A stretch of 64,000 nt of DNA, from the NCBI GenBank assembly GCA_005656395.1, contig SRSI01000004.1:2294001-2358000 (forward strand). The letters run 5' to 3'. The translations under genes were made by a program, and so were the position numbers. Below the pieces are notes generated by a model that was given only the letters and a program-made list of their open reading frames with translations, was not told the DNA's origin and searched no databases. Shown piece after piece: positions 1 through 14,642 of the stretch. Source of the DNA: Strongyloides papillosus (Eukaryota > Nematoda > Chromadorea > Rhabditida > Strongyloididae). The first letter of the stretch is position 1, and every line of letters starts with the position of its first letter.

Positions 1-1291
1 TATCAGGTATCCAAGTATGTAATAGTGTATTTAATATTCCTCCAAAATTTGCTATTGTTTGACACAATCCTATGGCTGTATTTCTTATTTCGGTTGAGAA
101 AATTTCAGGAAAATAAACATATATACATACATAAAAAAATGCTAAAAGTAATTTACATGCCATCCAAAATATTAGATATAATGTTGTGTAATTTTGCGGA
201 ATAAATATAAGACAAATACAAAAAAGTGAAATTAGTGTTGAACAGACAATCATTGGCTTTTTACGATGAAATTTGTTCATAATATAAGGGCCCAATAATA
301 CAGATGGTAATTCAGCTAGACCTGTAAAAACAAAATTCCAGTAAGGGTTTCCGGACAGTGAAGAACTACTAATTGAAAATGTTAAATATAAAAGAAATTG
401 CGTTGTCCATAGGTATGATGTTAAAAGACTATAAAATATATATTTTTTGTTGTTTTTGAAATATTTATATACTTTCATTAATTCATACTCTGTTTCTATC
501 GTTTTTGCTAATTCGATCATTTCATCAATATTAACGCTAACTCTATTTTTTATAAATTTCTTCAGTCCTATTGAATTTTCTGATTTTAGCATAAAATAAA
601 AGCTTTCCGGCAGTATAAAATATGCGACAAGAGAAATTACAATCAAAGGTACAGAAAGTAATATTGATAAAGTATCCCAACTAGGGAAAAAATATGCCAA
701 TAATGGAATTACACAATATCCAACTGACCAAAGGATGTTAAACATTAATCCGACTATTGTATGATTGTTGAATGAAACTGATTCAAGTACCAAAATCCAC
801 AGAACTACTCCAGATGCAGGATAAAATATTCCTTGAATAACTCTCAAAGCTAATATAAAACCATATTTAGGCATCCATGCAGTTAATAATCCTGTTACAC
901 CGACAATTAAAAGTGATCCTAATGATATTAATTTTCTCCCATAAATATCTGTAAAATAAGCAATTGTTACTCCACCAATCATACATCCAATATAAAAGGT
1001 TATAGAATACCATTGCAATTCATCATTGCTTAAATTATACTATTTTTTTAAGCAAATCTTATAGTTTTTATTTTTCATACTTACAGTATCTTTAAATTTT
1101 CTTGATTCATTTAATCTTGGATTACAATCACTACAAATTATATCATTTTGAACAAAAGATGGAATAAGCATAGGAAAAATAGTTAAACCCCAAATAAAAG
1201 CTCCTAAAAGTGATAATGTTAACTGTTGACAGTTCCATAACCCTAATTTTTGCAATACGATATCTGGTTTTGGTTCAACTGGAGAAAACAT
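1..1291 (-). CDS. SLC22-like organic ion transporter (MFS), 3' part outside window
   Basis: Two exons are visible: 1085..1291 (69 codons from the ATG at 1291) and 1..1039, open to the window edge. The 45 bp intron 1040..1084 (GTAAGT...TAG) keeps the frame. The 415 visible residues begin with a first membrane segment and a short extracellular loop with two cysteines and an N-glycosylation site. Next come the MFS loop motif DIYGRK after TM2 and an LPES segment after TM6. A long basic cytoplasmic loop follows, then the mid-protein motif NKFHRKKP and PEIFSTEIRNTAIG, which matches the ELxPTxxR region of SLC22 carriers. Known for the family: plasma-membrane uptake or efflux of organic cations or anions. 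The loop between TM1 and TM2 is much shorter than in vertebrate OCTs, so the substrate cannot be inferred. The C-terminal helices lie outside the window. Stops in frame upstream of 1291 support this start. Confidence 0.85.
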
Positions 1292-2546
1292 TATTTTTAC
1301 TTTTATAGCTACTTCTTTCCCGATACTCCCTAAAAAATAAAGATATAATTATAATTTAAATAAATTTTATAAAGAATGTAGTAAAAAAACTACTAGTGAT
1401 AATATGGTTGATTAATTTTATACATAATTATTTATTAAAACTTGTATTATTTTATATAAAACAATTACTATTTTTAAAAATTTTATTTTATTTACAAATT
1501 TGTTTAAGTTAAGAAAATTTGCACTATTAACACAACTTAATATAAATAAAACAGAAATTTTTAAATTTATTTTTCATTAATTTTTACAATAATTCCATTT
1601 TATATATTTTTTATAACAATAATATTTATATATTTTTAATTAATTTCAAAACATATATCAAGAGTTAATTATCATAATGTTAAATCTCTTAGTGTTTTTA
1701 ATTTATTTACCGCCAATATCATTGTTATTAAGATTTTTTTTTGTATAGTTATCAGAAGCATAAATCAATGTATAAAGCAGTAAAAATTTGACCTTTTTTT
1801 GTTCTATTTCTACTATATATATTTTTATAGTATATAACAAAAATTTATCAACGTCTTAACATTGTAAAATAATATTTTATATAATTAAAAAGTCTTAAAA
1901 TATTTAATTTTTTAAACATGCATATTTCAAAAGTTATTTTATTAAATATGTATATTTCATCAAGTGTACTGATACTAAATCGTTAATATTACACATAATT
2001 TAACTTCTAGTCGCAAATAAAGTTAATTAAATCATGGTAAACTTTATTTTAGAAATTCTACAGAAAACATTTCTGAATCTTATAAAATGTAGTGTATTCG
2101 AATGAATGATTTACAATTTTATACTTTAGTTTTTTGAATTAAATGAACAATTTTTTAAGTCTAAAAGTGAACTAAATTACTTTGTTTATCACTTTGCTAT
2201 TTGATTATTGTTATTAAAAATTAACGAATACAATTTCGTTTTAAATACTTAACTAGTTAATTGATTTTGAAAACAATTGTTAGTAACATAATAATAACGC
2301 CATTATTATTTTTAATTTAACTTATTAATATGCCAATTAAATTAAACTATAAGTTATTTACTTTATCAAAATTATTTTCTACTAGATTTTCAAAAATTTA
2401 ATGTATAAATTTATGTTGATTTAATTCTTATACTATAATTAATTATTGAAGCACTATTATATAACAGCTTAAAAATCATATTATAAAGTTATTTCTTTTT
2501 AGTATAACATAACAGTTGTTATTCTTTCATAAGATAAATAATAACA
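1292..2546. other. Divergent intergenic region
   Basis: AT-rich spacer between two divergently transcribed genes (transporter on -, coiled-coil gene on +), so it probably holds both promoters. An acceptor-like TTTTTTAG about 40 bp upstream of the transporter ATG on the minus strand may mark a cis- or trans-splice site. No open frame or RNA gene was recognised. Confidence 0.5.
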
Positions 2547-4500
2547 ATGAGCACACCGAAATCAGCAATTGCATTATCTCAGTGCTTTGGAACAGTGCAA
2601 TATGTAAGTTTATAAAAGATTATATATTATTTATCAAAAATATTCTTATAAACATATTAGAAGTCATAATTTATTCATAACATTTTATACAGATCTTTTA
2701 ATGATAATAAAAAAGTTTTGATAAACTAATGTATCTCACATAATTATATATTTATGTAGTCATATAAACATTTTAAGTAATATTATAATTTCATTTTATA
2801 GATGAGTAAAGAAGATCATGACCGCGAAAGAAATAGGTGGCAACAACGATTAGACGAGACTGAAGAAAAACTTCTTGAATTGTCAAATGCGAATTCTCAT
2901 ATGATGCAAATAAAGGCGCAATTGGTAGGTTATTATGTCAAATCATTAATATATACTTTTATATAAATAAATCTTTATCATAACTATTATAATAAAAGTT
3001 TAACTAAATATAGTTATCAAATAAAGAATAGTAACGTTAAAATTTCTTAAAAACATTTAAAACTAATATATTTTATATTATTATCTTTAAATGGCGTTTC
3101 TCGGTTTACAGAACAAAAAAATTATTGAATTTGAAAAAAATCAAAGGCCCTTAATTGAACAAAACAAAAGATTAAATGAAAGGAACAAAATTTTAACTCA
3201 AGAAGTAAGAAAAATCAATGATAAACTAACACATGCTCAAACTGATATGATTAGTCTGGTATGTTTGATGTGTATATATATAGTAATGATGATTTTTTAG
3301 AAAGACAGCTATGATAGGTTAATAAAAGAAAATAGTATGTTAAAAGAGCAAAGAACATTTCCGGAAAAATTAAAAGAATTGGATCGTTATCGCAATCAAG
3401 CTCTTGAATATTCAAAATGCATTACAGCATTAAGACAGTCTGGTATGGAAAAAGATAAAAGATTCGAATTATTATTGCAAAAGTATAGAAGAATGAGGAG
3501 GGCTGTTCTTAATAAAGTTAATACAGATAACGATGAAGATAAAATGAGTCAATTTGGTTCTGATTGTTCAGTTGAAAGTTTTTCTTATTTAGATACTATA
3601 AACGAAGATTTAATTGAATTTGAGAATGTCGAAAGACAAATAAAGAGCGAATTTCTGGATTGTAATGAAAAAAACAATGATAGTGTTCATAAAGAAGAAA
3701 TTAAACACTTAAATGATATTATAGAAAAACAAAAAAATGAAATATCACAATTAAATGAAAAATGTACCAATTTAGAATCTGAAATTGCTAGTACTAGAGA
3801 ATGCAATGATTTACTAGAATTCCAAATATTAGAGATGACCGAAAATATGAAAGAAATGATTCCTATATGTAATATTGAAAGTGAACGTAAAATGTATAAT
3901 GAGTTAATAAAACAAATTGTTTCCTTAATAAACTTGACATCTCAAACAATCGAAAATTCTAGGGATAACCTTCCAAAAAATATAACATCATTAAACAATA
4001 TTTCATCAAAATTATACGTTGATATGGATAATGAAATAGATCATGAAAAAGTGAGATTAATAAATAATAGAATTTCTATCTATGGCAAAAATATACAAGA
4101 AATATTAAAAGAAAGAATGGAATGTGAAAAAATCCATGATGCTGAAAGAGATGCTTGGAAAGATGAATTAGGCAAAATGTATGATCAATTGCAAATTGCC
4201 TTGCAAAACATTAAAATTCTCGAGGAGAAAGATCATCCTATTAAATCATTATTGGAAAGGAGATTGGAGGAAGCACGTTACAGATTAAAAGAAGCACTAC
4301 AAACTATTGAAAATTACGAAAAATTAATGGAAGACGCCAATACACGTCTTTCTCAGTTAGAAGTTTCCGAAAAACGAAACGATGAATTAGAGAAAAAAGT
4401 TAATTACCTCCAATCATATGTAAATGAATTTGAACAACAATTTGCAGCTCAAATTGATGTAATCAACCTGTTAAAGAAACAACTTGAGCTTGTTCGTTAA
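2547..4500 (+). CDS. Long coiled-coil protein, function unknown
   Basis: Four exons: 2547..2603, 2802..2924, 3112..3258 and 3301..4500. All introns are GT-AG, phase 0, and join one frame of 508 residues. The protein is soluble and has no signal peptide or membrane segment. Residues ~20-165 and ~220-300 are heptad-rich, as is the C-terminal third (~385-508), all dominated by E, K, L, N and Q. An acidic, serine-rich linker (~172-210) separates the N-terminal coil from the rest, and a less helical, asparagine-rich stretch lies near 320-350. A basic LLQKYRRMRR patch follows the first coil. This pattern is common in cytoskeletal, centrosomal and golgin-type scaffolds, but no family-specific motif was recognised, so no function is assigned. 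The open third intron (42 bp) would allow an in-frame misreading; splicing it restores an uninterrupted coil. Confidence 0.82.
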
Positions 4501-5782
4501 TATTACATACAAAAAACGTATACTCTTTTTTAAATTATATGGAAAATATCTAATTATTAGATAAATAAGGTGTTCATAAAAATATAAGGGAGTAGAAATA
4601 TTAAATTTAATTGAATAAACATTCTACTAAAAACGACAAAAAAGTAAGCGTACTATCAAATGTTTATCAAAGTTGTACTTTTAATTATCTTACAAAAGCA
4701 TGTTTGTAAAATACCAATATAAATTCATAATAAATATTATATTAAATTGCCAATTAATTTATTTTATACTAGAAAAATTACCGTTTGATAAGATTAGACA
4801 AAAACATTATCTTAAATCACTGATAAAAATGTTACAATTTTGTCTTTACTATGGAAATTTACAATGATACTACAAAAAAATGATAATCAAGACTATTAAT
4901 TTTTTTGTTAAAGATAATTTAAAGCATTTAATTTGTTTTATGATCCAATAATCTAATAATACTTTTCTAAATTTCAGTTTTGTATATTTCAACTTTTAAT
5001 TTTCTAGTTATCTTTTATTATAAAATAAATGCATCGTAAATTTTCCGTATTGGAAATAATAATTTTTTTATTACGATTTAATTATTACATACATACAAAC
5101 AAAAATTTGCAAATTATTTATTCTTTTACTGTAAAATTCATCTAAAGGTTGCAAAAAAATAATAAAATGTATTTAAAAACACAAATTTCTACTTCTTTTT
5201 TACTAACAAAAGTTATTAATATTGAATATATCAATATATTTTATTATTTTAATGAGTATAAGATAGTGTTCATATTATATATATATCAATTGTCAGGCAT
5301 AAAATATATTTTACTAGTCATTTTCCAATAAAAATATCAGCTCATCAATACCACAATTCTTCATAAATACGTTTAAATGATCAGAAATGTTATATATATT
5401 ACATAATGGAAAAGTAAGATAATAAAAATTTAAATTAACAAAATTAACAAAATAGATAATATTACTTTAAACAAAATATAATAAACTTGTAGCAAGTAAT
5501 AAAGAGATTATAGTGAAGTAAATGATGATTTTTGTTGTTAACTTTATTTTATAGAATGTAAATAAATTATATAAGTGACAAGTTAATGATAAAAATTATA
5601 TAAAGGTATTAAATTAGTTTCAATATCTTTAGCTAAAAAAATCATTTTGTTTGCGATAAGGCGTAACATTTTATACTACTAAGATTATGAATGGCATTTT
5701 TAAAATCTATTGCCTTGGACATAATATTTTATATTTCTAGTAAAATAAGTTAGTAAACTTATTTTATTATAAAATATAAATA
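4501..5782. other. Intergenic, no gene seen
   Basis: AT-rich sequence between two genes on the same strand. It contains only short low-complexity open frames (for example 5149..5331, which lacks an ATG start). It should include the 3' UTR of the coiled-coil gene and the promoter of the channel gene. Confidence 0.5.
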
Positions 5783-7057
5783 ATGAAGGATTTTCAACAT
5801 TTTTTTACCATACTTTTTTTAATAAATTTTGTCTTTGGACAACATTTCTCAAAGGATAGACAAAGACAACATGGAGTAAAAACACAAATTGCCCATAGAA
5901 TATTTTCTGATTATGATCCAACATTAAGACCACCACCTCAAGGTTAGATACATTTTTCATATTAATTAAAAAAATGTTTTTTTTTGCATTTTTCAGAAGG
6001 ATCGGAACATAATTCAATAATTGTAATGACATCCCTTGTTATCTCAAATATAAATCTTAAAGGTCAAATGGCTGATATTGATGTAACATTGAAACAACAA
6101 TGGCTTGATAGTCGTCTATCATATCAAGTTGACCCACGTGAAGGTGTTGATGAAATTAAAATTGACAGCAGTCGTATTATTTGGACTCCAAAAACATACT
6201 TTTCAAAAGCCAAACTGATTACTAAAGAACCTTTGGATGCTTCATATGTAGTTGAACCATCGGGTTTTATTAGATCTAAAGAAAAAGTTACACTTCAGAC
6301 GTCTGTAGATAGTACGCCATCTTTCCCATTTACTTCTAACAAGGAAATTACATTAAAATTAAGTTCTAAAGAGCATAGCATTGAGGATGTTGCTTATGTT
6401 TGGTCTCATGCACCACCAGCATTAAAACCTGTAACTGTTTTTGATTTCGCTCTTCCAGTAGGATATTCCTTTAAAGAGGCATATGCTGGTGACTGTGTTG
6501 GTAATTATACAATCGGAAGTCATTCATGTATTTATGTAACAATACATCTTGAATCATCTTCGACACAATTTATGATTACTTCATTTTTCCCATCCTTATT
6601 ATTACTTATTTCTTCATGGTTTCATTTCTTTATTCTACCAACATGGTCAGTTCCAAGAACTATAAGTGCTGTCTTACCGTTTATTGTATTTATTTGTGTC
6701 GCATTATTTTCAAGTGACTGGTTTTGGAGTAAATATCTTGGAAGTGGATTCCAATATTGGTTATTATTTTGCATTGTTTTAACATTTTTGTCATTATTTG
6801 AATATTTCCTTGTGATAATATTCAATAGTAAACGTAAAGAAATGCATTTTGTTTTGCCACAATCAACTCAAATTACTAATCCAATATCAAATAATACAGA
6901 AATTAAAACAACAAATATTCCTGTTGAAATAAACTCTCAACCATCTCCTCCAAGCAAATGTCAGAAATTTTTAAAAAACATCGATATTATTTCACGAATT
7001 ATCTTTCCATTATCAACAATTGTATTCATTCTTTTATTTTCGATTACTTTTAACTAA
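5783..7057 (+). CDS. Divergent Cys-loop-superfamily ligand-gated ion channel subunit
   Basis: Two exons, 5783..5942 and 5997..7057, joined across a 54 bp intron (phase 1), give 406 residues. Order of parts: signal peptide (1-19); extracellular ligand-binding domain containing YDPTLRPP, DVTLKQQWLD and IWTPKTYF; four membrane segments (M1 ~246-266, M2 ~272-292, M3 ~307-329, M4 ~382-404); short M3-M4 loop. C220 and C231 sit where glycine-receptor-type subunits have their second disulfide. Family role: pentameric, usually anion-selective channel gated by a small transmitter. Oddities: the cysteines of the eponymous Cys-loop (expected ~153-167) are absent, and M2 (after VPRT) is rich in F, I, V and L instead of the usual T/S-lined pore. 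It may need a partner subunit or be non-conducting. An upstream in-frame codon at 5984 is inside the intron and is not the start. Confidence 0.85.
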
Positions 7058-7082
7058 TTTTCTTATTGTGTTTTTTTTTGGA

Positions 7083-7088
7083 AATAAA
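7083..7088 (+). terminator. Polyadenylation signal AATAAA
   Basis: Canonical hexamer 26 bases after the stop of the ligand-gated channel gene, a normal distance for a compact nematode 3' UTR. Confidence 0.55.
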
Positions 7089-10000
7089 ACGTTCTTAAAG
7101 TTTATTTTTTTATAATACCCAGAAATTATTAATATTTCCATTATTAATCAGTATTCAAAGAACTATTATTATGATGTTTGCTGAATTTTAGGTTAATAAA
7201 TGAATACATTATAATTAATAAGATATTATATATAAAAATTTCCCTCCGTATATTAAAGGAAATTTATATTTTTGTTCTGTATCGTATTGTATTGAAACAA
7301 TTGTTAAAAATAATACTTGAATCTTTAACCAATATAAAAAACCATAAAATTTATTCAGTTACCTCTTATTAAATTAAAATGATTTTTAATTAAATGGATA
7401 GAAATAGTTGATATTTTAATAAGTTAAAATTTTAAGTGATAAACTTATTAATTTGTAATAAACAGCATCGTTTATTAACTTTTTGATGATTTAATTCTTT
7501 TTACAGTCGATCTTAAGAATAGTAAAAGTAAGCAATGATTATGTTAATTGAAAAATATATTCAATCTCAAAAAAATAAAAATATAATTATTAATGTTATT
7601 TTTTACTGATCTTATTAGTCGCACTTGGATAAAAATAATAAAACTAGTGAAGTATGTTTACTCGAAGAGAATATAAAATTAAAATAGATAAAAATAAAAT
7701 AATTGAATTACTAGTATTTAGTATTCAATTATCTTTAATATATGAAAGCATTACTTCTCTTTAATTACATTTTAAAAAAATAAGTAAAATTTCACTTTGT
7801 TAATTTTTTTATATATAAAGTTTAAAAGATAATACTTCGGGAAAAGAATGCAAAAAAACTTTTATTTCATATGTTAAAAAAGTTTTAATTTATATTAATA
7901 ACATTAGGTTTATTTAATATCAAATAATTAATCTTTAGATTATTTCATTACCATCATACTAAAAACCAAATAAATATTAGTCAAAAAACCCTATAACAAA
8001 AATAGATATTAGCTGTTCTTAAAAAAATTACCTACACCTTTCTGATTCAACTTTACTAACCATATTTTTTACCAAAAACTCTCTTTTAAAAATAATAATA
8101 TTTTAAGTAATTTTATTTGACATTTTCTTATTCTTTATAAGTTACATAAAAAAAACGTTCAGAATTACCAAATAATTAGTGGAAAAATATTATTACATTC
8201 AATTTGCTTATAACAAACAAAAATTTGACAGAATAAGTAAATTAAACCACCTAATTTATTATTTTTTAGAATTTTTACACTTTTCAAATTAAGAAGTTAT
8301 TTTAACTAGACTTTCTTTACATACTTTAATGCATAGTAATTTTGCAATAAAATAAAAAGCAATAATTAAACATATATCAATAACCACATCCCGCTTCTCT
8401 CTATAATTTTGAAAGGTTGGAGAATTAACTTTATAATTCAATAATTACCTTAAACTTTGTTTTATAAACCACCGACTTTATAGCATTAATATATTTTTTT
8501 ATCTGCTTATATTACATCTGTCAGTGGGCGAAAAATTTATAGACTTAAACTCTCTTAGATATTCTGCTTGTAAAAATTGTTTAGAACACATTAAAACGAA
8601 TGCAAAATTTTGGTATTAACAAATGGGATAAATATTCATTTTTTAAGACTATATTATTAAAGTTTCCTATGCTTCCAATTTTTTTAATATGTACTTTTAA
8701 ATAAAAATATAAAAAAGTTGTTTTTTTACGCGTTTTACCAGCATTGAATTGGAAAAAACAATATGGAATTTCTTGAGTGAATAACAACAACAAACTACAC
8801 CATTAATAATACTTTAGAACAAAAATTTGCAGTTAACAAGCAATTTTTGTCAGTCTAAAAAATTACAAGCTTTGGTTGTCTATAGCCTGAATTCTGTACG
8901 ACTTTACTAACAAAAATCACAAAATCAAATGTAATTTTAACAATTAAAAGTCATTTCTTATTTCATTCCAAAATTTTTAAAAATGAAGACTTAATCACAG
9001 AATCCAATGATTACCTCAAATTTGGATTTTATAAACCAACTACTTTTTGCTACTCACAACATACACCTTTCTTTTTTCACTCGATTACTATCTATATATC
9101 AGCTCGAACATAGCTAAATGCATATTTGTTAATGTATTGATAAATATGTTGACTAAATGTATAAATATACAACAATTTTGTATATTTTAAAGAATGAATG
9201 ATTTCTTTATTCTATTACCAAACAATAAATTTTTATAAAGCAAATTCTACAAAAATCGTAAACAATTCTTCTCTTGAAGAATAATTTCATTTAAAATTTT
9301 TAGAATTTCAAAATTTCGTTGAAATTTGTTACAAGTAGTTAATTTTACTAGTGTTAATATTTATGTGAAATCTGAACTAATAAATTTGTGGTATAAGATC
9401 AGCACAACAGCATAAATGTGCCAAATCGTTAAAATAAAGGGATTTTTGTCAAGAATTTTACACTGAAAGCATTGGAGCTAGTATATGATAAAATGTCAAC
9501 AAATTTTTAGAAATAATTGTTTTCTGAGATTTGTCTGAATCTGTAGAATAAATGGATTTTTTGAAACTAATTAATTAAAATTATACATTCATGTTTCAAT
9601 TAAAGCAAAACAGAATGGTATAGAAGAAAAACAGTTTTAATAAAATTGAAGTATACCAATTATTCGTAATTCAATGATTTTTTAAATACGTGAAATGCAA
9701 AAATTAAAAACATCGCAATAATACATAAATTGGTTCTTTAACTTTTTATTATTTAATTATACGATTATAAAATATAATTTTTTAAAAAATATAACGACAT
9801 TAGATAAACTCAAAAAGTTTTTTAATTGAAACCACACGAATAATTTTACTTTAAATATAACTTAATAGTATTTTGAAACATTGAATACTCATTATTTGAT
9901 CATAAAAAGACAAATTTATTTATAATTAGTCGAATAAAATTAATTCGAAAATATACTTAAAATATTATATTTAACAAAAATAAACAAATTTTTACATTAC

Positions 10001-11728
10001 ATTGAAGAACAATATTAATATTCAAATTACCATTTTAATAAAATTTCGTTTAATATTTGTGTTTAATTTTTATTTTTTTAAAAAACGCTTATTCACTGTT
10101 AGAGATATTTCAATTATTTCGTTATGCAAAAGCATCTGCCATTTATCGTCGTGAGGTTTTTATGAGAAACTCATTTATAGAATTTTGAGTTATCCTTATA
10201 TTAGGTGCTTAAATTACAATTAAAATGTTTGCGATTCGATTTCAATATGAAGCTTCGAGTTTACTGAAACATCAAATCATTTAAGTATAATATAAAACTA
10301 TAGGAGGAATTGCTAAAAATATTCTAAGGAATATTCATTATAAGTCAGTAAAAGATTTTTCTAGAAAAAAAAACTAATAAAAAGAAAAGTTTGATTAAAT
10401 TTTTCTAAACAAATTACGCCAGAAATATTATCTTGAATCATTATTAGCACATGATTCTATAACGATTTTACGCGGTTTCTGATTGATACTTATGATGTTG
10501 CAATATGTTTACATTTTTAAAATTATGTTTGTATAAATATACATAAATGATGTATATTTTTAGGTGATATTTATTTCGTTAATATCCATCTTTTTGATTT
10601 TTGTTGATACATTAAAATTTAATAGTCAAACTAATAATTTTTATATTTTTACTAAACTAAATGTTTTAAGTTTTATTGGTTTTTACATTGGTATAATAAA
10701 AATTTTTCCATATATAAGTCACAATATTTTTAGTTATTTAACGTTTCTGGAATATATTTTTCAATGATATAACGAACTTCTAATGATCTCATTCTAAAGT
10801 AAATGTATCTGATCTATACTAGCGAATAGGCAATACCTATTTATATACTTGTTTATTATAAGTTACAGATAAAAATTTAGAAAAATTATTAATTTGTTAT
10901 TTTTAAGGCAACTCTATTAAGTTATTAACATACATCCATTTGGCTCCGACATGCTTTTTTCCACTTTTTCTATTGCCTACTAGTACAGTTGTGATTTTTA
11001 AGTTGAATCTGTTTTTATTAAAGCTACTTTATAAATTCCATGACGGTTAAATACATTAGAAATTAAAATTTTAAGGATAACCTGATACTTTTTTTTCTTG
11101 AATATTTATGTATAAAGAATTTTATACAAATTTTATGTTTACAATTTTTTAGCTTACATTTGTGACTAAGTTCCAATGCATTTTAAGTGTTAGATTTAAT
11201 AAATAACAATATGTACAATTTTTGAAAATATTTCGCATTAATTTGTGCTTGATTTAATTAATATATTAAGATTTGTAGCGATTACTACCATTTCTTATCA
11301 TTTAATGTGATCCCATCTAATGTTATCACCAGTTGAATTGAAATAAGAATCCATCTGCAGTTCACTGTATAAATAAGATTAATGTTCCCTTTAAATAAAC
11401 TCAATGATAGTTGTAATTAACTTGAGTTAACATTGATCATTATTTTTTCAACTTTACACTCTAATGTATATTTTATAACGGGTTACATCTTCCTCTTAAG
11501 CTATAGAGTTTAGCAAAAATTAATCTTTCCTCTTTATATCTTAACTTAATCTTAGACAAACAATAAATAATGTTTAAATAATATATAATGTTTAAAATTT
11601 TTGATAATAACAAAGAAATTTTAATTTATAAAATTTAAAATATAATAAATAAAAAATTTAAATTAAAATATATTATTATTAGACTAAATAAAAATTATAT
11701 GGTGTCCTTTATTTTTAATTAAAGGAAA
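7089..11728. other. 4.6 kb AT-rich region without supported gene
   Basis: No convincing coding exon, tRNA or other RNA gene was seen. Open frames at 8581..8793 (-) and 10564..10767 (+) are low-complexity. About 80 bp at 8405-8488 resembles 8970-9053 (shared core TTTTATAAACCA and flanks), suggesting an old dispersed repeat. A TATA-like CTGTATAAATAAG at ~11365 lies about 360 bp before the glycoside hydrolase start. Regulatory DNA for that gene is likely in the last few hundred bases. Confidence 0.45.
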
Positions 11729-13284
<1,556 letters not shown>

Positions 13285-13634
13285 AAATTTTTATGCTATT
13301 TTTAAATGTATGTTGTTATAAAAGTCATCGCAACTTTTTCAACTTCAACATAATTTTATGATTTTAAACTTTAAACTTATCTAAAAGCTTAAAATCTCTC
13401 ATGTAACATATTTTAAAATGAATAAAAAATAGCAATTTTAAATATAGTCAAAAGTATTTATATTGCTTTCATTTGCCTTATGACATCTCACAAGAATTTC
13501 TAACTTATGCATGTGTATTTAACCATAATATTTTTTATTATATTATTATACTATACTTATTTGATAGCTCAAATTCTTTTATACAAAACATTTCAAGCTT
13601 TGTTATAAAAATTAAATTAAGTTATGAAGCACTA

Positions 13635-14561
13635 CACACAAAAAAAATGGGACACACATTTGCGTAAAATGTAATAAATTTGTCCCACCTAATAAAATTT
13701 GAATTTTCTTGATTTGCGATAATTTTAACGCAATTATTTTGTACAAAAGATTAAGGCAATAATTAAAATTAGTTTTTATTTTAAAACTTAAGTTATTTTT
13801 TACAATACATTTTAAAATACAATATTAGAATTTAACTTATTATAAGATTAAAAAGTGCTTTTATAAAGAGTATTTATCGACATATGATAGTATTTTTTAG
13901 ATATTCTTCAATTGTTTGAATAACTATAAATAAGATTTTTATAAAAAGTTATATTCATCTGATGACTCAACTTTTTTATACTGTTTTTCAAGATCATCTT
14001 TAAAAGTCAAACCGATTAAAAGTTTTAAAACATTATACGTTTTGTTCATAGTAAAAAATTTTTTAAATATTTTAATTTAAATAAGAAAAATAGCAAGTAC
14101 TAAGATAATATTTTCAATAAACATTACTTTGCATGGTTAGATAATTATTACTCTTTCTTATTGTTGTTGTAAAAATTCTAATTTTTTAAATTTACTGGTG
14201 TTAACGGGTTGTTTAAAAGAATGATTTTTGTTAAAACGTTAACAACTTTACACGAAATTGACTTCTGATAACTCACTTCATAATATATTATAAAAACAAA
14301 TTAGATTCTAAAATAGGTGTAATATTTTTAAAATTTCTAAGATTAAATAAATGTTTCATTACTTCAAAATATTAAAAGTATATATTTTTATAAAAAAACG
14401 ACCAAATTTATGCGAAAATCTAACATTTTGCCTCATTTAAAACATTTTTGTTGTCTCCTGATATTTTTAAAATTTTAATAAATTTTGACATTTCAAAGTG
14501 GTTTGACGTTTTATTGCATTTTATGTAATAATATCAAAATTTGTCCCATTTTTTTTGTGTG
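13635..14561. mobile_element. Family-A terminal-inverted-repeat element, copy 1
   Basis: Ends are inverted copies: CACAC, eight A, TGGGACA on the left, and TGTCCCA, eight T, GTGTG on the right. TA dinucleotides flank both sides (13633-13634 and 14562-14563), as expected for Tc1/mariner-type insertion. About 927 bp. The left subterminal part (TTGCGTAAAATGTAATAA, then TTCTTGATTTGCG) recurs in two more copies downstream. A 36-codon minus-strand frame near 13968-14050 is the only protein-like content, so the element is non-autonomous. Confidence 0.75.
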
Positions 14562-14642
14562 TAAACGTTACTCATTTTTTTAATGGTAAAAATAACTTTT
14601 TATTATTTTTAATTCAATTTTATAAAGAACTAAAAACAGATA

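Noticed and set aside
7178..7372. 64-codon frame after the channel gene
   Set aside because: Low-complexity I/L/K/Y translation without a credible start; lies in AT-rich intergenic DNA.
10564..10767. 67-codon hydrophobic frame as a small membrane gene
   Set aside because: No ATG at its start; F/I/Y-rich translation is what poly-T/AT sequence gives by chance, and no splice or neighbour support exists.
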